In this document: in pieces, positions 18,278-26,202 of the stretch
Layout: each line of letters begins with the position of its first letter
How positions within the stretch are numbered: the first letter of the stretch is position 1
DNA from: UBA1444 sp964521625
GTDB taxonomy: Bacteria > Bacillota > Negativicutes > UBA1444
DNA: 64,000 nt
Assembly: GCA_964521625.1 (NCBI GenBank)
Contig: CAZFSM010000021.1
Location: forward strand, 1 to 64,000
Reading direction: 5' to 3'
Made by a program: the position numbers and the translations under genes
Notes under the pieces: model-generated
Told to the model about the DNA's origin: nothing
The model's database searches: none
Seen by the model: the letters and a program-made list of their open reading frames with translations, nothing else

Positions 18278-18901
18278 TTAACTGATAAAACTCACCAGGG
18301 TAAGTGTCTCGTCTTCAATGCCCAGTATTCTGATGATTAGTTTCTCCAATATGACCGCTTTATGCTTTATCTCTTCAATATTGCTGGAGATTACAATCGA
18401 GTCAAACAGAGAATCCAAGCTAAACAATAGGATCGATATCGTTTCGTCAACATACTCTACATGCATTGTGCCTTCGTGATTGCCTTCAACAATAATTTCG
18501 CTTAACAAAGGGATAAATGCCTGCTTATATTTTTTATCCAAGACCTCCAAAATACTCCAATATTTCTTTTGGTAGAGTTGTCCAATGAAAACCCTTTCGT
18601 CATAGCTATGCGACAAAACAATTTCCAATACCACTTGCAATTTTCGTACAGCGCTGCCTATGGTCTTACGACAGGCAGCGTCAGCTCGCGCAGCTATTGT
18701 GGCCACCTCGCGTTCAATAACCGCGTCCAGGATTTCTTCTTTCGACTTGAAATGATAGTAAAATGTTCCTTGTGCTACACCCGTTTTCTTAACAATGTCG
18801 CTAACCGATGTATGCTCAAAGCCAAACTCGCTAAAAAGCTCAGCCGCGTGATCTATGAATTCAGCTCTTCGGACTTCAGGTTCTTTGGATACTCTTGCCA
18901 T
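18278..18901 (-). CDS. TetR-family transcriptional repressor
   Basis: The 207-residue protein has a classic TetR N-terminal helix-turn-helix (FIDHAAELFSEFGFEHTSVSDIVKKTGVAQGTFYYHFKSKEEIL, residues 15-58) and a variable helical ligand domain. It ends 62 bases before the exporter permease. Near-identical palindromes before its own promoter and before the permease indicate that it represses itself and the exporter, being released by an unknown ligand, most likely an exported compound or lipid-like molecule. Confidence 0.93.
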   Translation of the reverse strand: MARVSKEPEVRRAEFIDHAAELFSEFGFEHTSVSDIVKKTGVAQGTFYYHFKSKEEILDAVIEREVATIAARADAACRKTIGSAVRKLQVVLEIVLSHSYDERVFIGQLYQKKYWSILEVLDKKYKQAFIPLLSEIIVEGNHEGTMHVEYVDETISILLFSLDSLFDSIVISSNIEEIKHKAVILEKLIIRILGIEDETLTLVSFIS

Positions 18902-18917
18902 TTTCCCACCCCGTATA

Positions 18918-18936
18918 TTGATTGACAGTCAGTCAA
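18918..18936. promoter_or_regulatory. TetR-family operator before tetR
   Basis: TTGATTGACAGTCAGTCAA is a 19-bp palindrome with one mismatch, located 17 bases before the tetR start and just after the -10 of its promoter. Binding here would block the start of transcription, giving autorepression. Confidence 0.8.
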
Positions 18937-18941
18937 TGGAT

Positions 18942-18970
18942 ATAATAATACGCATTTTCTGTTTTGTCAA
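18942..18970 (-). promoter_or_regulatory. sigma-A-type promoter of tetR
   Basis: The minus strand shows -35 TTGACA (18970-18965), a 17-base spacer and -10 TATTAT (18947-18942). It is followed within six bases by the operator, then the tetR ATG at 18901. Confidence 0.75.
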
Positions 18971-19274
18971 TGAAGAATAATGCAAATGTAAAAATTTGCC
19001 CTCGAGCGGTTTTCTCTCATCTCTTGCGAGTTAACCATCAATTGTGCACTAAAAGAAGCGCGCGCCCAATGATTTTCTATTACTCAAAAAAATCATCATA
19101 ACTGGTCTATTTGAATCAAAATCACCCTGCCGGCTTGTCTCTTCTCGTCTCTATATATATTTCACACTCGACTTCCGTTCCGTCAAGCTGGTTAAGCACT
19201 TTCTAGAATGACGGTCGTTTTGGGGGCCATCATAAGAAAGGCATCAAAAATGTCTCGACAACTACTCTTTAAGT
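18971..19274. other. intergenic region without a gene
   Basis: About 300 AT-rich bases separate the tetR promoter from the end of uvrX. The only structure I see is a weak hairpin (ATGATTTT 19069-19076 with AAAATCAT 19089-19096). No open frame with a ribosome site is present. Confidence 0.5.
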
Positions 19275-20558
19275 CTACTTCTCTTCACTTTTCCCTTTAT
19301 GTCCACCCACATAATCCGCCCGTTCAAGGAAGGTTCCTCCAGCCATCGACCCGGCATAAAAAATCGTTTTTTTGCCAAATCGCCCCCGAAGATCATCGAC
19401 CACTCGATCCATGGCATGTTTCTTCTCTGCTCCGTCAAAAAACAGTTCCAACTGCTCGAGTCCTTGTGGCACGATTTTCCCCGCAGTAATATTTACCGAT
19501 CGCACCGGTTCACCATGCCACCGCTTAATAAACTCCTGGCGTGTCGCTTCACTAATGAGTTCCGTTGAGTGTTCTGGGCGAACCAGCTTAATCCGTGCAG
19601 TAAAACCCACCTGTAAATTTCTATCCGTGTACCCGATCCCCAAATATACCTCCTGGCATTTTTCCTGGTGTTTACGTAGCCTGGCGCAAACATCTCCCAC
19701 CATTTCCTTGATGACCATCAGAATTTCTGCTTTTTCATGGTAATCCCTCATCAATACCTGGTTTTTACTATAGGATTTGCTTTTCGGCCGTACCTTCTGG
19801 CTAAGGATGCTAGCATCCAGGCCCCATGCGTGGTAATACAGCTGCAATCCCATTACGCCCAGGGTTTTCTGCAACCGCATTGGGTTGGCGTGAGCTAGCG
19901 CCTCAATCGTATAAATACCCATTTGTTTGAGTTTCTTATCATACCCTCTGGATATACCCCAAAACGCAGTCAGCGGTTGTATCTTCCATACCGTTTGCGG
20001 CACCATCGCATACGTCCATTTTGCAATCCACGGCGGCCGCTTTTTGGCTTCATTATCCAGTGCCAGTTTTGCCAACAGCGGATTATCTCCAATGCCTGCA
20101 GTCACAATAAGACCCAATTCTTCCTTCACCATCTTCAAAATGGATTTCGCTATCGTCTCTGCGGGTCCAAACAAATTGTGCGATGCGGTAACATCCAATA
20201 TGGACTCATCAATACTATAAACGTGAAGATCTTCATCAGTTACAAATCGGCGGAATATATTTTGTATCGCTTGGTTCATATTGATATATAGCGCCATATT
20301 GGGTTCCACTACCATAATCGGCGAATGCCTGGGAATTTCAAAGAGCCGGTTTCCGGTCTTGATATTATATTCCAATTTAACCCTCGGGCTACTGGCCAAT
20401 ACGATAGCGCCGGTTCGCCTTAAATCCGATACTACGGCAATATAGGCTTCTAGCGGGTCAAGCCCCCGCCGAACCGCCTCTACGGATGCAAAAAAAGATT
20501 TTACGTCGATGCACAGGATGCTTCTGCGAGGAAAGCGAGAAAAATCAACAAGCTCCAT
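19275..20558 (-). CDS. uvrX: Y-family DNA polymerase, UvrX/ImpB type
   Basis: The 427-residue protein has the Y-family palm motifs ILCIDVKSFFASVEAV (first catalytic Asp) and HVYSIDESILDVT (Asp-Glu pair), a helix-hairpin-helix thumb (LTAFWGISRGYDKKLKQMGIYTIEALA) and a little-finger domain. It performs translesion synthesis in the SOS response. The ATG overlaps the end of a 53-codon reading frame, and both lie behind a LexA-type operator, so the pair is DNA-damage induced. It is a little longer than Bacillus UvrX. Such genes are often carried by mobile elements, but no transposon or phage genes flank it here. Confidence 0.92.
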   Translation of the reverse strand: MELVDFSRFPRRSILCIDVKSFFASVEAVRRGLDPLEAYIAVVSDLRRTGAIVLASSPRVKLEYNIKTGNRLFEIPRHSPIMVVEPNMALYINMNQAIQNIFRRFVTDEDLHVYSIDESILDVTASHNLFGPAETIAKSILKMVKEELGLIVTAGIGDNPLLAKLALDNEAKKRPPWIAKWTYAMVPQTVWKIQPLTAFWGISRGYDKKLKQMGIYTIEALAHANPMRLQKTLGVMGLQLYYHAWGLDASILSQKVRPKSKSYSKNQVLMRDYHEKAEILMVIKEMVGDVCARLRKHQEKCQEVYLGIGYTDRNLQVGFTARIKLVRPEHSTELISEATRQEFIKRWHGEPVRSVNITAGKIVPQGLEQLELFFDGAEKKHAMDRVVDDLRGRFGKKTIFYAGSMAGGTFLERADYVGGHKGKSEEK

Positions 20559-20706
20559 CGTTATGGCCTTCTTGGTCTTTCATCTGCTCGTTATGCTCAG
20601 ACAGAAGCATCCCCGCCCACTTGACCATACACCGGTCGACGTAAATTACTTGAGCCATCTGCTGGTAAATAGGAATACTCAGTAAATCTATAGTAGGTTC
20701 GCTCAT
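20545..20706 (-). CDS. small SOS-controlled protein of 53 residues upstream of uvrX
   Basis: ATG 20706 is preceded by GAGGTGG at eight bases and follows the LexA-regulated promoter. The product runs MSEPTIDLLSIPIYQQMAQV to ...HNDGAC and its last 14 bases overlap the uvrX start, so the two are translationally coupled. It has a mid-protein helix (YVDRCMVKWAGMLLSEHNEQM). I do not recognise the family. Small genes often precede Y-family polymerases in Firmicutes (for example YolD-like proteins), but I see no YolD motif. Confidence 0.7.
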   Translation of the reverse strand: MSEPTIDLLSIPIYQQMAQVIYVDRCMVKWAGMLLSEHNEQMKDQEGHNDGAC

Positions 20707-20726
20707 CACTATCCACCTCTATAGAT

Positions 20727-20755
20727 ATAATACCAGAACATACGTTCTGTGTAAA
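20727..20755 (-). promoter_or_regulatory. promoter with embedded LexA box for the uvrX operon
   Basis: The minus strand reads -35 TTTACA (20755-20750), a 17-base spacer and -10 TATTAT (20732-20727). The spacer is almost entirely filled by CAGAACGTATGTTCTG (20749-20734), which fits the Gram-positive LexA/DinR consensus GAAC-N4-GTTC and is extended to a near-perfect palindrome. LexA bound here would exclude RNA polymerase until DNA damage. Confidence 0.88.
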
Positions 20756-20793
20756 TGTCATGGACTTACTATTTTCAAGCTTGGGAGGAAATG

Positions 20794-20840
20794 AAAAAAG
20801 CCGGCATAGATGGTCATCAAAACCACCTTAGCCAGCTTTT
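20794..20840 (-). terminator. rho-independent terminator after the Fic gene
   Basis: Downstream of the Fic stop, the minus strand has AAAAGCTGGC...GGTGGT, a short loop and ACCA...GCCGGC followed by six T residues. The stem has a few mismatches but the GC-rich base and U-run fit an intrinsic terminator. Confidence 0.7.
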
Positions 20841-20856
20841 CTTTCCCTTCGCGTCA

Positions 20857-21936
20857 CTACCTATTGAGCCCAGCTTGTCGCACAACTTCAAACAGGCGTT
20901 TATTGAGATATATACGTTCTCGGCCAATACGCTCTGAAGTAAGAAACCCTTGCGCTTCAAGCTCCGACAAATAGGTTACCGCCGTTTTCCGCGAAACACG
21001 CAGTCCTTTTTCCAAATAGGCCGTTTTGGTGTAAAACTCGTAGAACAGCAGATCCACAAGTTCCCGCGAATATATTTTGGGCAGCTTCATCAAAATTTCT
21101 TCTGCAGTTTCTTCAACAACTGTATTTATCTTTTTGATTAGGTCCAATGTCGCTTGAGCAGTTTCCGTTACCCCCTCGATCATGAAAACATTCCATTCTT
21201 CCCACGCGCCCTTTGTCCTAACCTCTTGCAGCAATCGATAATAAGCTGCCTTGTTGCGTATAATGTAGCGGCTCAAATATAAAATCGGGCTATCCAATAG
21301 GCCTTTAAGTACTAGATATAACACGTTGATAATTCTACCTGTTCGACCATTGCCATCATAAAATGGATGGATAGATTCAAATTGATGGTGTATAACGGCT
21401 AGACGAACTAGCTGGTCTATCGAGTCTTCCTCGAGATTCATATACTTTTCTAAATTGGTCAGCAGCGACATTATTTCGCTTTCACCGCTTGGCGGTGTGT
21501 ACACCACTTCACCAGTCGCTTCATTCTTCAATACGGTGCCTGGTAATTTTCGAATTCCGGCACGGTTTCTTTCTATGAGTTGCTGTATTTCAACAATCAT
21601 ATTGGTTGTTAGCATTTTGGTTTCCTTTACCGCTTCGTATCCTCTCCAGAGCGCGGTTCGGTAATTTACAACCTCCTTGGCCGCAGGATTATTGTACCCT
21701 GCTTGTGACATGGCCTTGAAAAGTTCATCATGCGTGGTGATGATATTTTCAATTTCCGAACTGTCCTTTGCCTCATTGATAGTGATCGCATTGATGAGGA
21801 TGTTCTTGTTGGGCATGGTTTCAGCAAAACCCTTTAATTCAGCAAGAGCCCGGTGAGCACTTGAAAGCTTTTTCAACACCAACTTCGTTTCTAAATCCAC
21901 GTCGGGCGGCAAAGGAGCAACGCTAATATTTTCCAT
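20857..21936 (-). CDS. Fic family protein with N-terminal inhibitory motif and C-terminal winged helix
   Basis: The 359-residue protein has the full Fic active site HPFYDGNGRTGR (near residue 200), which transfers AMP from ATP to a hydroxyl side chain. The upstream flap TPPSGESEI is typical. Near residue 60 the helix contains SSEIEN, fitting the (S/T)xxxE(G/N) inhibitory motif, whose Glu blocks productive ATP binding (a class II, self-inhibited Fic). The last 70 residues (SRKTAVTYLSELEAQGFLTSERIGRERIYLN) form a winged helix. ATG 21936 has GGAGG eight bases upstream. No antitoxin gene is adjacent, as expected for built-in inhibition. The winged helix and repeats at the promoter suggest autoregulation. 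Confidence 0.93.
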   Translation of the reverse strand: MENISVAPLPPDVDLETKLVLKKLSSAHRALAELKGFAETMPNKNILINAITINEAKDSSEIENIITTHDELFKAMSQAGYNNPAAKEVVNYRTALWRGYEAVKETKMLTTNMIVEIQQLIERNRAGIRKLPGTVLKNEATGEVVYTPPSGESEIMSLLTNLEKYMNLEEDSIDQLVRLAVIHHQFESIHPFYDGNGRTGRIINVLYLVLKGLLDSPILYLSRYIIRNKAAYYRLLQEVRTKGAWEEWNVFMIEGVTETAQATLDLIKKINTVVEETAEEILMKLPKIYSRELVDLLFYEFYTKTAYLEKGLRVSRKTAVTYLSELEAQGFLTSERIGRERIYLNKRLFEVVRQAGLNR

Positions 21937-21961
21937 GGCAACCGCCTCCTTCTTCGCCCTC

Positions 21962-21990
21962 ATTATATAGGCAATACTTTCCTATATCAA
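21962..21990 (-). promoter_or_regulatory. sigma-A-type promoter of the Fic gene
   Basis: The minus strand has -35 TTGATA (21990-21985), a spacer of exactly 17 bases and -10 TATAAT (21967-21962), 26 bases before the Fic ATG. Copies of the heptamer CCTATAT/ATATAGG overlap both the -10 and -35 elements. Confidence 0.85.
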
Positions 21991-22035
21991 GACAATATAG
22001 GTAAAAAACTCAATAGTTTTCCTATATTGTCTTGA
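21965..22035. repeat. array of four alternating CCTATAT/ATATAGG heptamers with a 15-bp perfect inverted repeat
   Basis: ATATAGG occurs at 21965-21971 and 21995-22001, and CCTATAT at 21981-21987 and 22021-22027. The outer pair is extended to perfect 15-bp arms (21987-22001 and 22021-22035, TCAAGACAATATAGG and its complement), with a further AAAACT/AGTTTT pairing inside. The array covers the Fic promoter from the -10 to upstream of the -35, so it looks like a cooperative operator rather than a terminator. Confidence 0.75.
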
Positions 22036-22113
22036 CGTGAGCAATGCTTTTCCATTTCATCACTCAATCGAGCTCCGCCTTTGTCTTATTCATCAACTCT
22101 GCCTCTTTATTAT

Positions 22114-23163
22114 TTAGTGCCGCGAATCGCTTTGGCGAATCTTGTCCAGAATGGGCTCGGCCGCCGCAGACTTCAGATATTCCAGCGTTGTCGGTGGTAC
22201 CATACTTTTAATACCCCACCAGTCTCCCTGCCGGATCATCTCGCGCACTTTCGAGGCACTGACGATTTCCCCGGCCACGCCGACCCGGGGGATCATTTTG
22301 ATCGCGATGCCGTGGCGCGGCAAAATCTCCTGCATCGCCGCATTGTAGGCATTGGTGACCGGGCAGTAGGGTTCCTCGCCGATATAGCGGGCTGTTATCC
22401 CCAGCGCCGGTGCGATTTTCGTGGCAAACACCTGAATATCCAGTCGGGTCTGCGCCACCACTTTATCCTCATCCCGGGTGAAATAAGTGGGAAATGTCGC
22501 TGCAGAAATGATATAGTTGCCTGCGGGAAACACCGCCACATTGGCGAGGTCAGCCACGCCTTGCCGCACCAGTTTTAACCGGTCGGCAAACGGAAACAAT
22601 GAACGGTCCTCGCTGACGACAAAAACAATTACAGCGTCATTTTCGGCTGCCGCATGTTCGATCAGCGCCCGGTGCCCCATGGTGAATGGATTGCAGTTGA
22701 CCACGATCGCCGCCCGCTCCGGTTTTAAGTGCCGGGTTTCCTGTTGAATCCGCCGACAGAATTCCTCCACTGATCCGATGCCCGTTTCCAAAAGCGCCAC
22801 ATACGGCTCGGCCCGGGCGATTTCCTTGAACCCCAGCGCCGCAAACAGATGCGCTTTGGCCGGTTTGGTAAACAGAAAATAATGCAGTCGGCCGCGCTGC
22901 GCCTGTTCCTGCATCAACCGGCTGACGATCGTCGCGGTCAGCCCGGCGCCTTGTACCGATTCGTCCACGGCGATATTGCGCAACACTTCGCCGGCAAACG
23001 AGCCGGTCGCCACGATCCGGTCGCCTTGAAACAAGGCCGTGGTAAATTCGACATCAGCCTCGAACGTCAAATCAAACCTGGCCAAAAAATCGCCGATCAG
23101 CGCTACATCAGCCGGGTCATTCAAATTGACCGTCCGCTCGCACGGCTCGCTCCATTCTGCCAC
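22114..23163 (-). CDS. citC: [citrate (pro-3S)-lyase] ligase
   Basis: The 349-residue protein activates citrate lyase by acetylating the thiol of its prosthetic group with ATP and acetate. The N-terminal third is GNAT-like (DRIVATGSFAGEVLRNIAVDESVQGAGLTATIVSRLMQ). The rest is a nucleotidyltransferase fold with IVVNCNPFTMGHRALIEHAA (the HIGH-like motif), VVSEDRSLFPFADRLKLVRQG and ISASKVREMI-like VSASKVREMI near the end. GTG 23163 has AGGAGGGG seven bases upstream. Citrate lyase subunits (citDEF) are not in the window, and the gene is the last of the large operon, 37 bp after the autotransporter. A role on another acetyl-thiol carrier protein is possible but unproven. Confidence 0.9.
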   Translation of the reverse strand: MAEWSEPCERTVNLNDPADVALIGDFLARFDLTFEADVEFTTALFQGDRIVATGSFAGEVLRNIAVDESVQGAGLTATIVSRLMQEQAQRGRLHYFLFTKPAKAHLFAALGFKEIARAEPYVALLETGIGSVEEFCRRIQQETRHLKPERAAIVVNCNPFTMGHRALIEHAAAENDAVIVFVVSEDRSLFPFADRLKLVRQGVADLANVAVFPAGNYIISAATFPTYFTRDEDKVVAQTRLDIQVFATKIAPALGITARYIGEEPYCPVTNAYNAAMQEILPRHGIAIKMIPRVGVAGEIVSASKVREMIRQGDWWGIKSMVPPTTLEYLKSAAAEPILDKIRQSDSRH

Positions 23164-23200
23164 TTTTGTCCCCTCCTGCTTGATATCGGAACCGCGTATT

Positions 23201-24808
23201 CTACCAGGTCAGCTTCAGCGCCAGATTACCCTGCAATCCGGTTTCACCGCCAAAAATCTGCGCGACTTCCCCCTGCAGGCGCCACTGGCGGCCTAGCTGC
23301 AAATCCGCGCCCAGCCCCAGTTGCCAGCTACTTCGGTTTGCCTCGCTGATCGCCCGGTCGCCGGCGATGTCGACTTCATTGCGACCGGAAAATTGATGGT
23401 TATAGCTTAGTTTCGCCCAGTAACTCGACCGGCGCTGCGACGAAGGCTCGATAGTCCGGCGCGCTTCCAGCCCCAGCCGACCCCTGAACGACTCTCCCTG
23501 TTTCAGTGAAACCGGCGCTCCCAGTTTGTCATTGAAGTCATTCTGGCCTACTTTGGTATAGGACAGCTGCAGCTGCGGTTCCAATACCCAGCCGTATTTT
23601 TGCCGCAACGAAACGCCGTTTTCCAGCGTCAGTACGGTAATGGCGCCGTTATATTCCTGTTTCAGTCCATAGCCGAGCTCGCCCGGCACCATATTGTTAA
23701 ATGTCAGACCGCCATAGAGCAGCGACCAGTGGCCGTACCAGGACCGGGCACTGTCCGACCGGTTCACATACAGACCATAGATGCCGCCGACGCTGGCCTG
23801 CGTCCTGTTTTCCACATTACTGGCGTATTTCTGCAGATTGCTGGCCTGCGCCGCCATCAGGCCAAAATAGGCGCGAGATTTATCGGCAGGCCCGGCGCCG
23901 CTGGTCAGTCGCTGCCAGCCCAGGCTCATGCCGCCGGTTTGTGCGTTGACGGCGCTGTTGTCACTCTCGCTGAAATTGCTGTTGCCGGCAAAGCCGCGCA
24001 GCCAAAATTCGCCGCCATCAGCAACCCGAATCCCGGCATAGCGGGTCTGGTTCAAGTGCAACCCGAGATCGGTGGCGATACTACGTCCAGCCTGCTGTGC
24101 ACTCGTCACCGCGCCCGAATAGCTTTTCAGGTAGTCTGGTGCATAGAGGGCGTAAACCAGCCAGTTCAACATCGTGCTTAAGACACCGCTGTAATAGTAT
24201 TGATATGCGCCGCCAGCCCGATATTCGCCACTCTTTTCCATCGGTGAAGCAATCCCGCCGACCAGGGTATAGCCGGCCGGTATATCTATCACATAAATCC
24301 GGTTTAAGTCACTACCCCAGGCCGCCAAAATCGCCTGCTCGTCACGGCTTGCCTGAATTCCTCGATATTTATCGCCCCACCAGGCGCCGAAATAGCCCCG
24401 GCTAATTTCCGAAGTTGCTCCCGCCCCCCGGCGGTATAATCGTTGGACTGTAGTGGTAGTCACCACGTCCAGTTTGGTATCGGTCACCCCGGCAGTGCCG
24501 GTAAAAGAAAAAAAGTTATCGTATACTGCAACATACACGCCCAGAGTATTGTCCCAGCGTTGGTAAAACCGGCTGTTGACGCTCGTCGTTTTCAAAATCA
24601 CAATCTTCCGGTCCAGTCGCGCATTGGTCACACCGTCATAAATGTTATAGGCATCCAAACCCGGTCGATGCGTCTGGATGGTTTTGTCTGTCTGAATCTC
24701 CGCATCAATATCCGCCAGCGTTTCCGCCGTCACTAATGAACCGGCCAACATTAGCAACAGAAAAGCTAGATGAACACTTACAACGCGAACTCGCCGCAAC
24801 AACCCCAT
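23201..24808 (-). CDS. autotransporter-type outer-membrane beta-barrel protein
   Basis: The protein has about 535 residues. A signal peptide (VVSVHLAFLLLMLAGSLVTAE) is followed by a passenger of about 240 residues without repeats or obvious catalytic motifs. The C-terminal half is an autotransporter barrel: GGEFWLRGFAGNSNFSESDN, GGMSLGWQRL, then alternating strands ending NLALKLTW with a terminal aromatic residue as required for barrel assembly. The barrel region around 340-430 has the typical SVGGIYGLYVNRSD and GHWSLLYGGLTFNN strands. ATG 24808 lies 11 bases after the preceding stop; its ribosome site is weak, so the start is uncertain. Its place inside the large operon suggests a surface protein working with the other products. 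Confidence 0.88.
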   Translation of the reverse strand: MGLLRRVRVVSVHLAFLLLMLAGSLVTAETLADIDAEIQTDKTIQTHRPGLDAYNIYDGVTNARLDRKIVILKTTSVNSRFYQRWDNTLGVYVAVYDNFFSFTGTAGVTDTKLDVVTTTTVQRLYRRGAGATSEISRGYFGAWWGDKYRGIQASRDEQAILAAWGSDLNRIYVIDIPAGYTLVGGIASPMEKSGEYRAGGAYQYYYSGVLSTMLNWLVYALYAPDYLKSYSGAVTSAQQAGRSIATDLGLHLNQTRYAGIRVADGGEFWLRGFAGNSNFSESDNSAVNAQTGGMSLGWQRLTSGAGPADKSRAYFGLMAAQASNLQKYASNVENRTQASVGGIYGLYVNRSDSARSWYGHWSLLYGGLTFNNMVPGELGYGLKQEYNGAITVLTLENGVSLRQKYGWVLEPQLQLSYTKVGQNDFNDKLGAPVSLKQGESFRGRLGLEARRTIEPSSQRRSSYWAKLSYNHQFSGRNEVDIAGDRAISEANRSSWQLGLGADLQLGRQWRLQGEVAQIFGGETGLQGNLALKLTW

Positions 24809-24818
24809 GCTTGCTTGG

Positions 24819-25847
24819 TTAAGCGCCTTGCCGCTTGCCAAGTTCCGCCACAACCTCGTCCTTATCCGCCCGGATAAATGCCAGCAGGTCTTTGGCCTCT
24901 GGTGAATACAGCTTCGTTTCTTCATAATCCGGCTCGCTGTCAAACAACTGTTGCATTATCACGCCATCCGTGCCAAACCAGCGCGGCGCCAGCCCACCGA
25001 AGAAAAAACCCTGTTTTCGCAGCACTTCAGTTGCCGCGCCAATCGCCGGGCAGGCCGTATTCAGCACCAGTTGCAGGCTGACCACGCCGCGCCGCGCCGC
25101 TTCCGCCATCAACTCGGCAACCACTTCCGCCCAGTCGCAGCCAATACAGCACACCTGGACCTTCCAAGTCTTAGCAAAGTCATAATATTTTTCCACACGG
25201 ATTGTATCCCCTGTCAACGGCAACGTCGCAGTTGACGGCAGCAACGTGCGGGGACGCAGCTGTGCAGATAGTTGTCGGAGTTTCCCTTCATAGCGGGTAG
25301 GCAGATACTGCGGCGCCGCCGGATCGGATAGTTCAATAAAATTCAATACGCAAGAAACGCGGGCCAGGCCCGCTTTGTTGCTTTTTCCATCCTTAAAACT
25401 CCCGCCATCCAGCTGATCAAGCACCAACGCACAATCAACCAGTCCAGCCTTGATCGCCCCGACTTGAGTATAGTAATGGCAACAGACCGCTTCGCTAAAA
25501 ATCCCGTCACTGCCGGTTAGTCGACAAACTGCCGGGTTAAAATAATACGCCGCCAACAATCCGGCAACGCCGGAGTGGGCGTATTGCGGGACTACCAGCA
25601 TATTGCCGGCTTCCCACAGATGGGGATTGGGGGCGGACTTGAAGAAAGAAATATAGCCTACCGGCTGATCCGCACCGTCGATTGCCAGCGCCGCCGCCAG
25701 TCTGCCGGCTTGAATCTCCCGCCAGAGAACTTCCGGTTGGTACACATCGCGCACAGGAAAATCCTCACCGTATAGGACGCGAAAAATCGTCGCCACCAAC
25801 TTGGCATTTTCGGCGTCGACCACCACGATTTGAACCGTTTCTTCCAT
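24819..25847 (-). CDS. double GNAT-like protein related to the N-terminus of the operon's acyl ligase
   Basis: The 342-residue protein has two GNAT-like halves. The first (about 1-170) contains VGYISFFKSAPNPHLWEAGN, MLVVPQYAHSGVAGLLAAYY and FSEAVCCHYYTQ. The second (about 210-335) contains VVSLQLVLNTACPAIGAATE and LRKQGFFFGGLAPRWFGTDG. Nearly the same pattern (GHVAFYRSSPPNPRLYEHGQ, YLPPVYQEQL, GYFFGGALPRWFDDDGLLMQ) makes up residues 1-315 of the ligase at 38258-40843, and a diverged copy ends the protein at 33056-34315. It may be an acyltransferase acting on an acyl-ACP. It sits between an ACP gene and the autotransporter gene. The substrate is unknown. Confidence 0.7.
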   Translation of the reverse strand: MEETVQIVVVDAENAKLVATIFRVLYGEDFPVRDVYQPEVLWREIQAGRLAAALAIDGADQPVGYISFFKSAPNPHLWEAGNMLVVPQYAHSGVAGLLAAYYFNPAVCRLTGSDGIFSEAVCCHYYTQVGAIKAGLVDCALVLDQLDGGSFKDGKSNKAGLARVSCVLNFIELSDPAAPQYLPTRYEGKLRQLSAQLRPRTLLPSTATLPLTGDTIRVEKYYDFAKTWKVQVCCIGCDWAEVVAELMAEAARRGVVSLQLVLNTACPAIGAATEVLRKQGFFFGGLAPRWFGTDGVIMQQLFDSEPDYEETKLYSPEAKDLLAFIRADKDEVVAELGKRQGA

Positions 25848-25885
25848 CACCCGTCAGCCCCTTCACCCTTTGTTCCGCTGTGGAA

Positions 25886-26128
25886 CTATTTTGCCAGTCG
25901 TTTGTCGAGATATTCGACAGCCGAAGCAATCGTGGTCAGGTTTTTCACATCGCCATCGGAAATTTTCAGCTCAAACGCTTCTTCGGCCAATACCAGCATT
26001 TCCGCCATATCAATCGAGTCCAGCTTCAGGTCCTCCACCAGCCGCGCCTCCGGTTTCAGGTCGGCCTCGGTGATGTTTTTCTTTTTCATTTTCAGGATGA
26101 CGCCGCGCACTTTTTCCAGTGTAGTCAT
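25886..26128 (-). CDS. acyl carrier protein (second of the operon)
   Basis: The 80-residue protein contains LKLDSIDMAEMLVLAEEAFE, in which Ser of DSID carries 4'-phosphopantetheine. The helices before and after match ACP length and acidity. It presumably holds acyl intermediates for the two FabH-type enzymes directly upstream in the transcript. ATG 26128 is better placed behind AGGA than ATG 26134. It differs clearly from the ACP at 37975-38220 (DSIDMAEM against DSLAFSWI), so the two probably serve different partners. Confidence 0.92.
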   Translation of the reverse strand: MTTLEKVRGVILKMKKKNITEADLKPEARLVEDLKLDSIDMAEMLVLAEEAFELKISDGDVKNLTTIASAVEYLDKRLAK

Positions 26129-26202
26129 TTGCATTCTTCCTTTCTTCTCTGTTTTTTATTCCCACAACCGTTGAAACGGTTGAAGCAACCTCTCCCTCGC
26201 CG

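Noticed and set aside
21987..22035. The large inverted repeat upstream of the Fic gene as a terminator
   Set aside because: It has no T-run on either strand and overlaps the -35 of a good promoter; alternating heptamers point to an operator.
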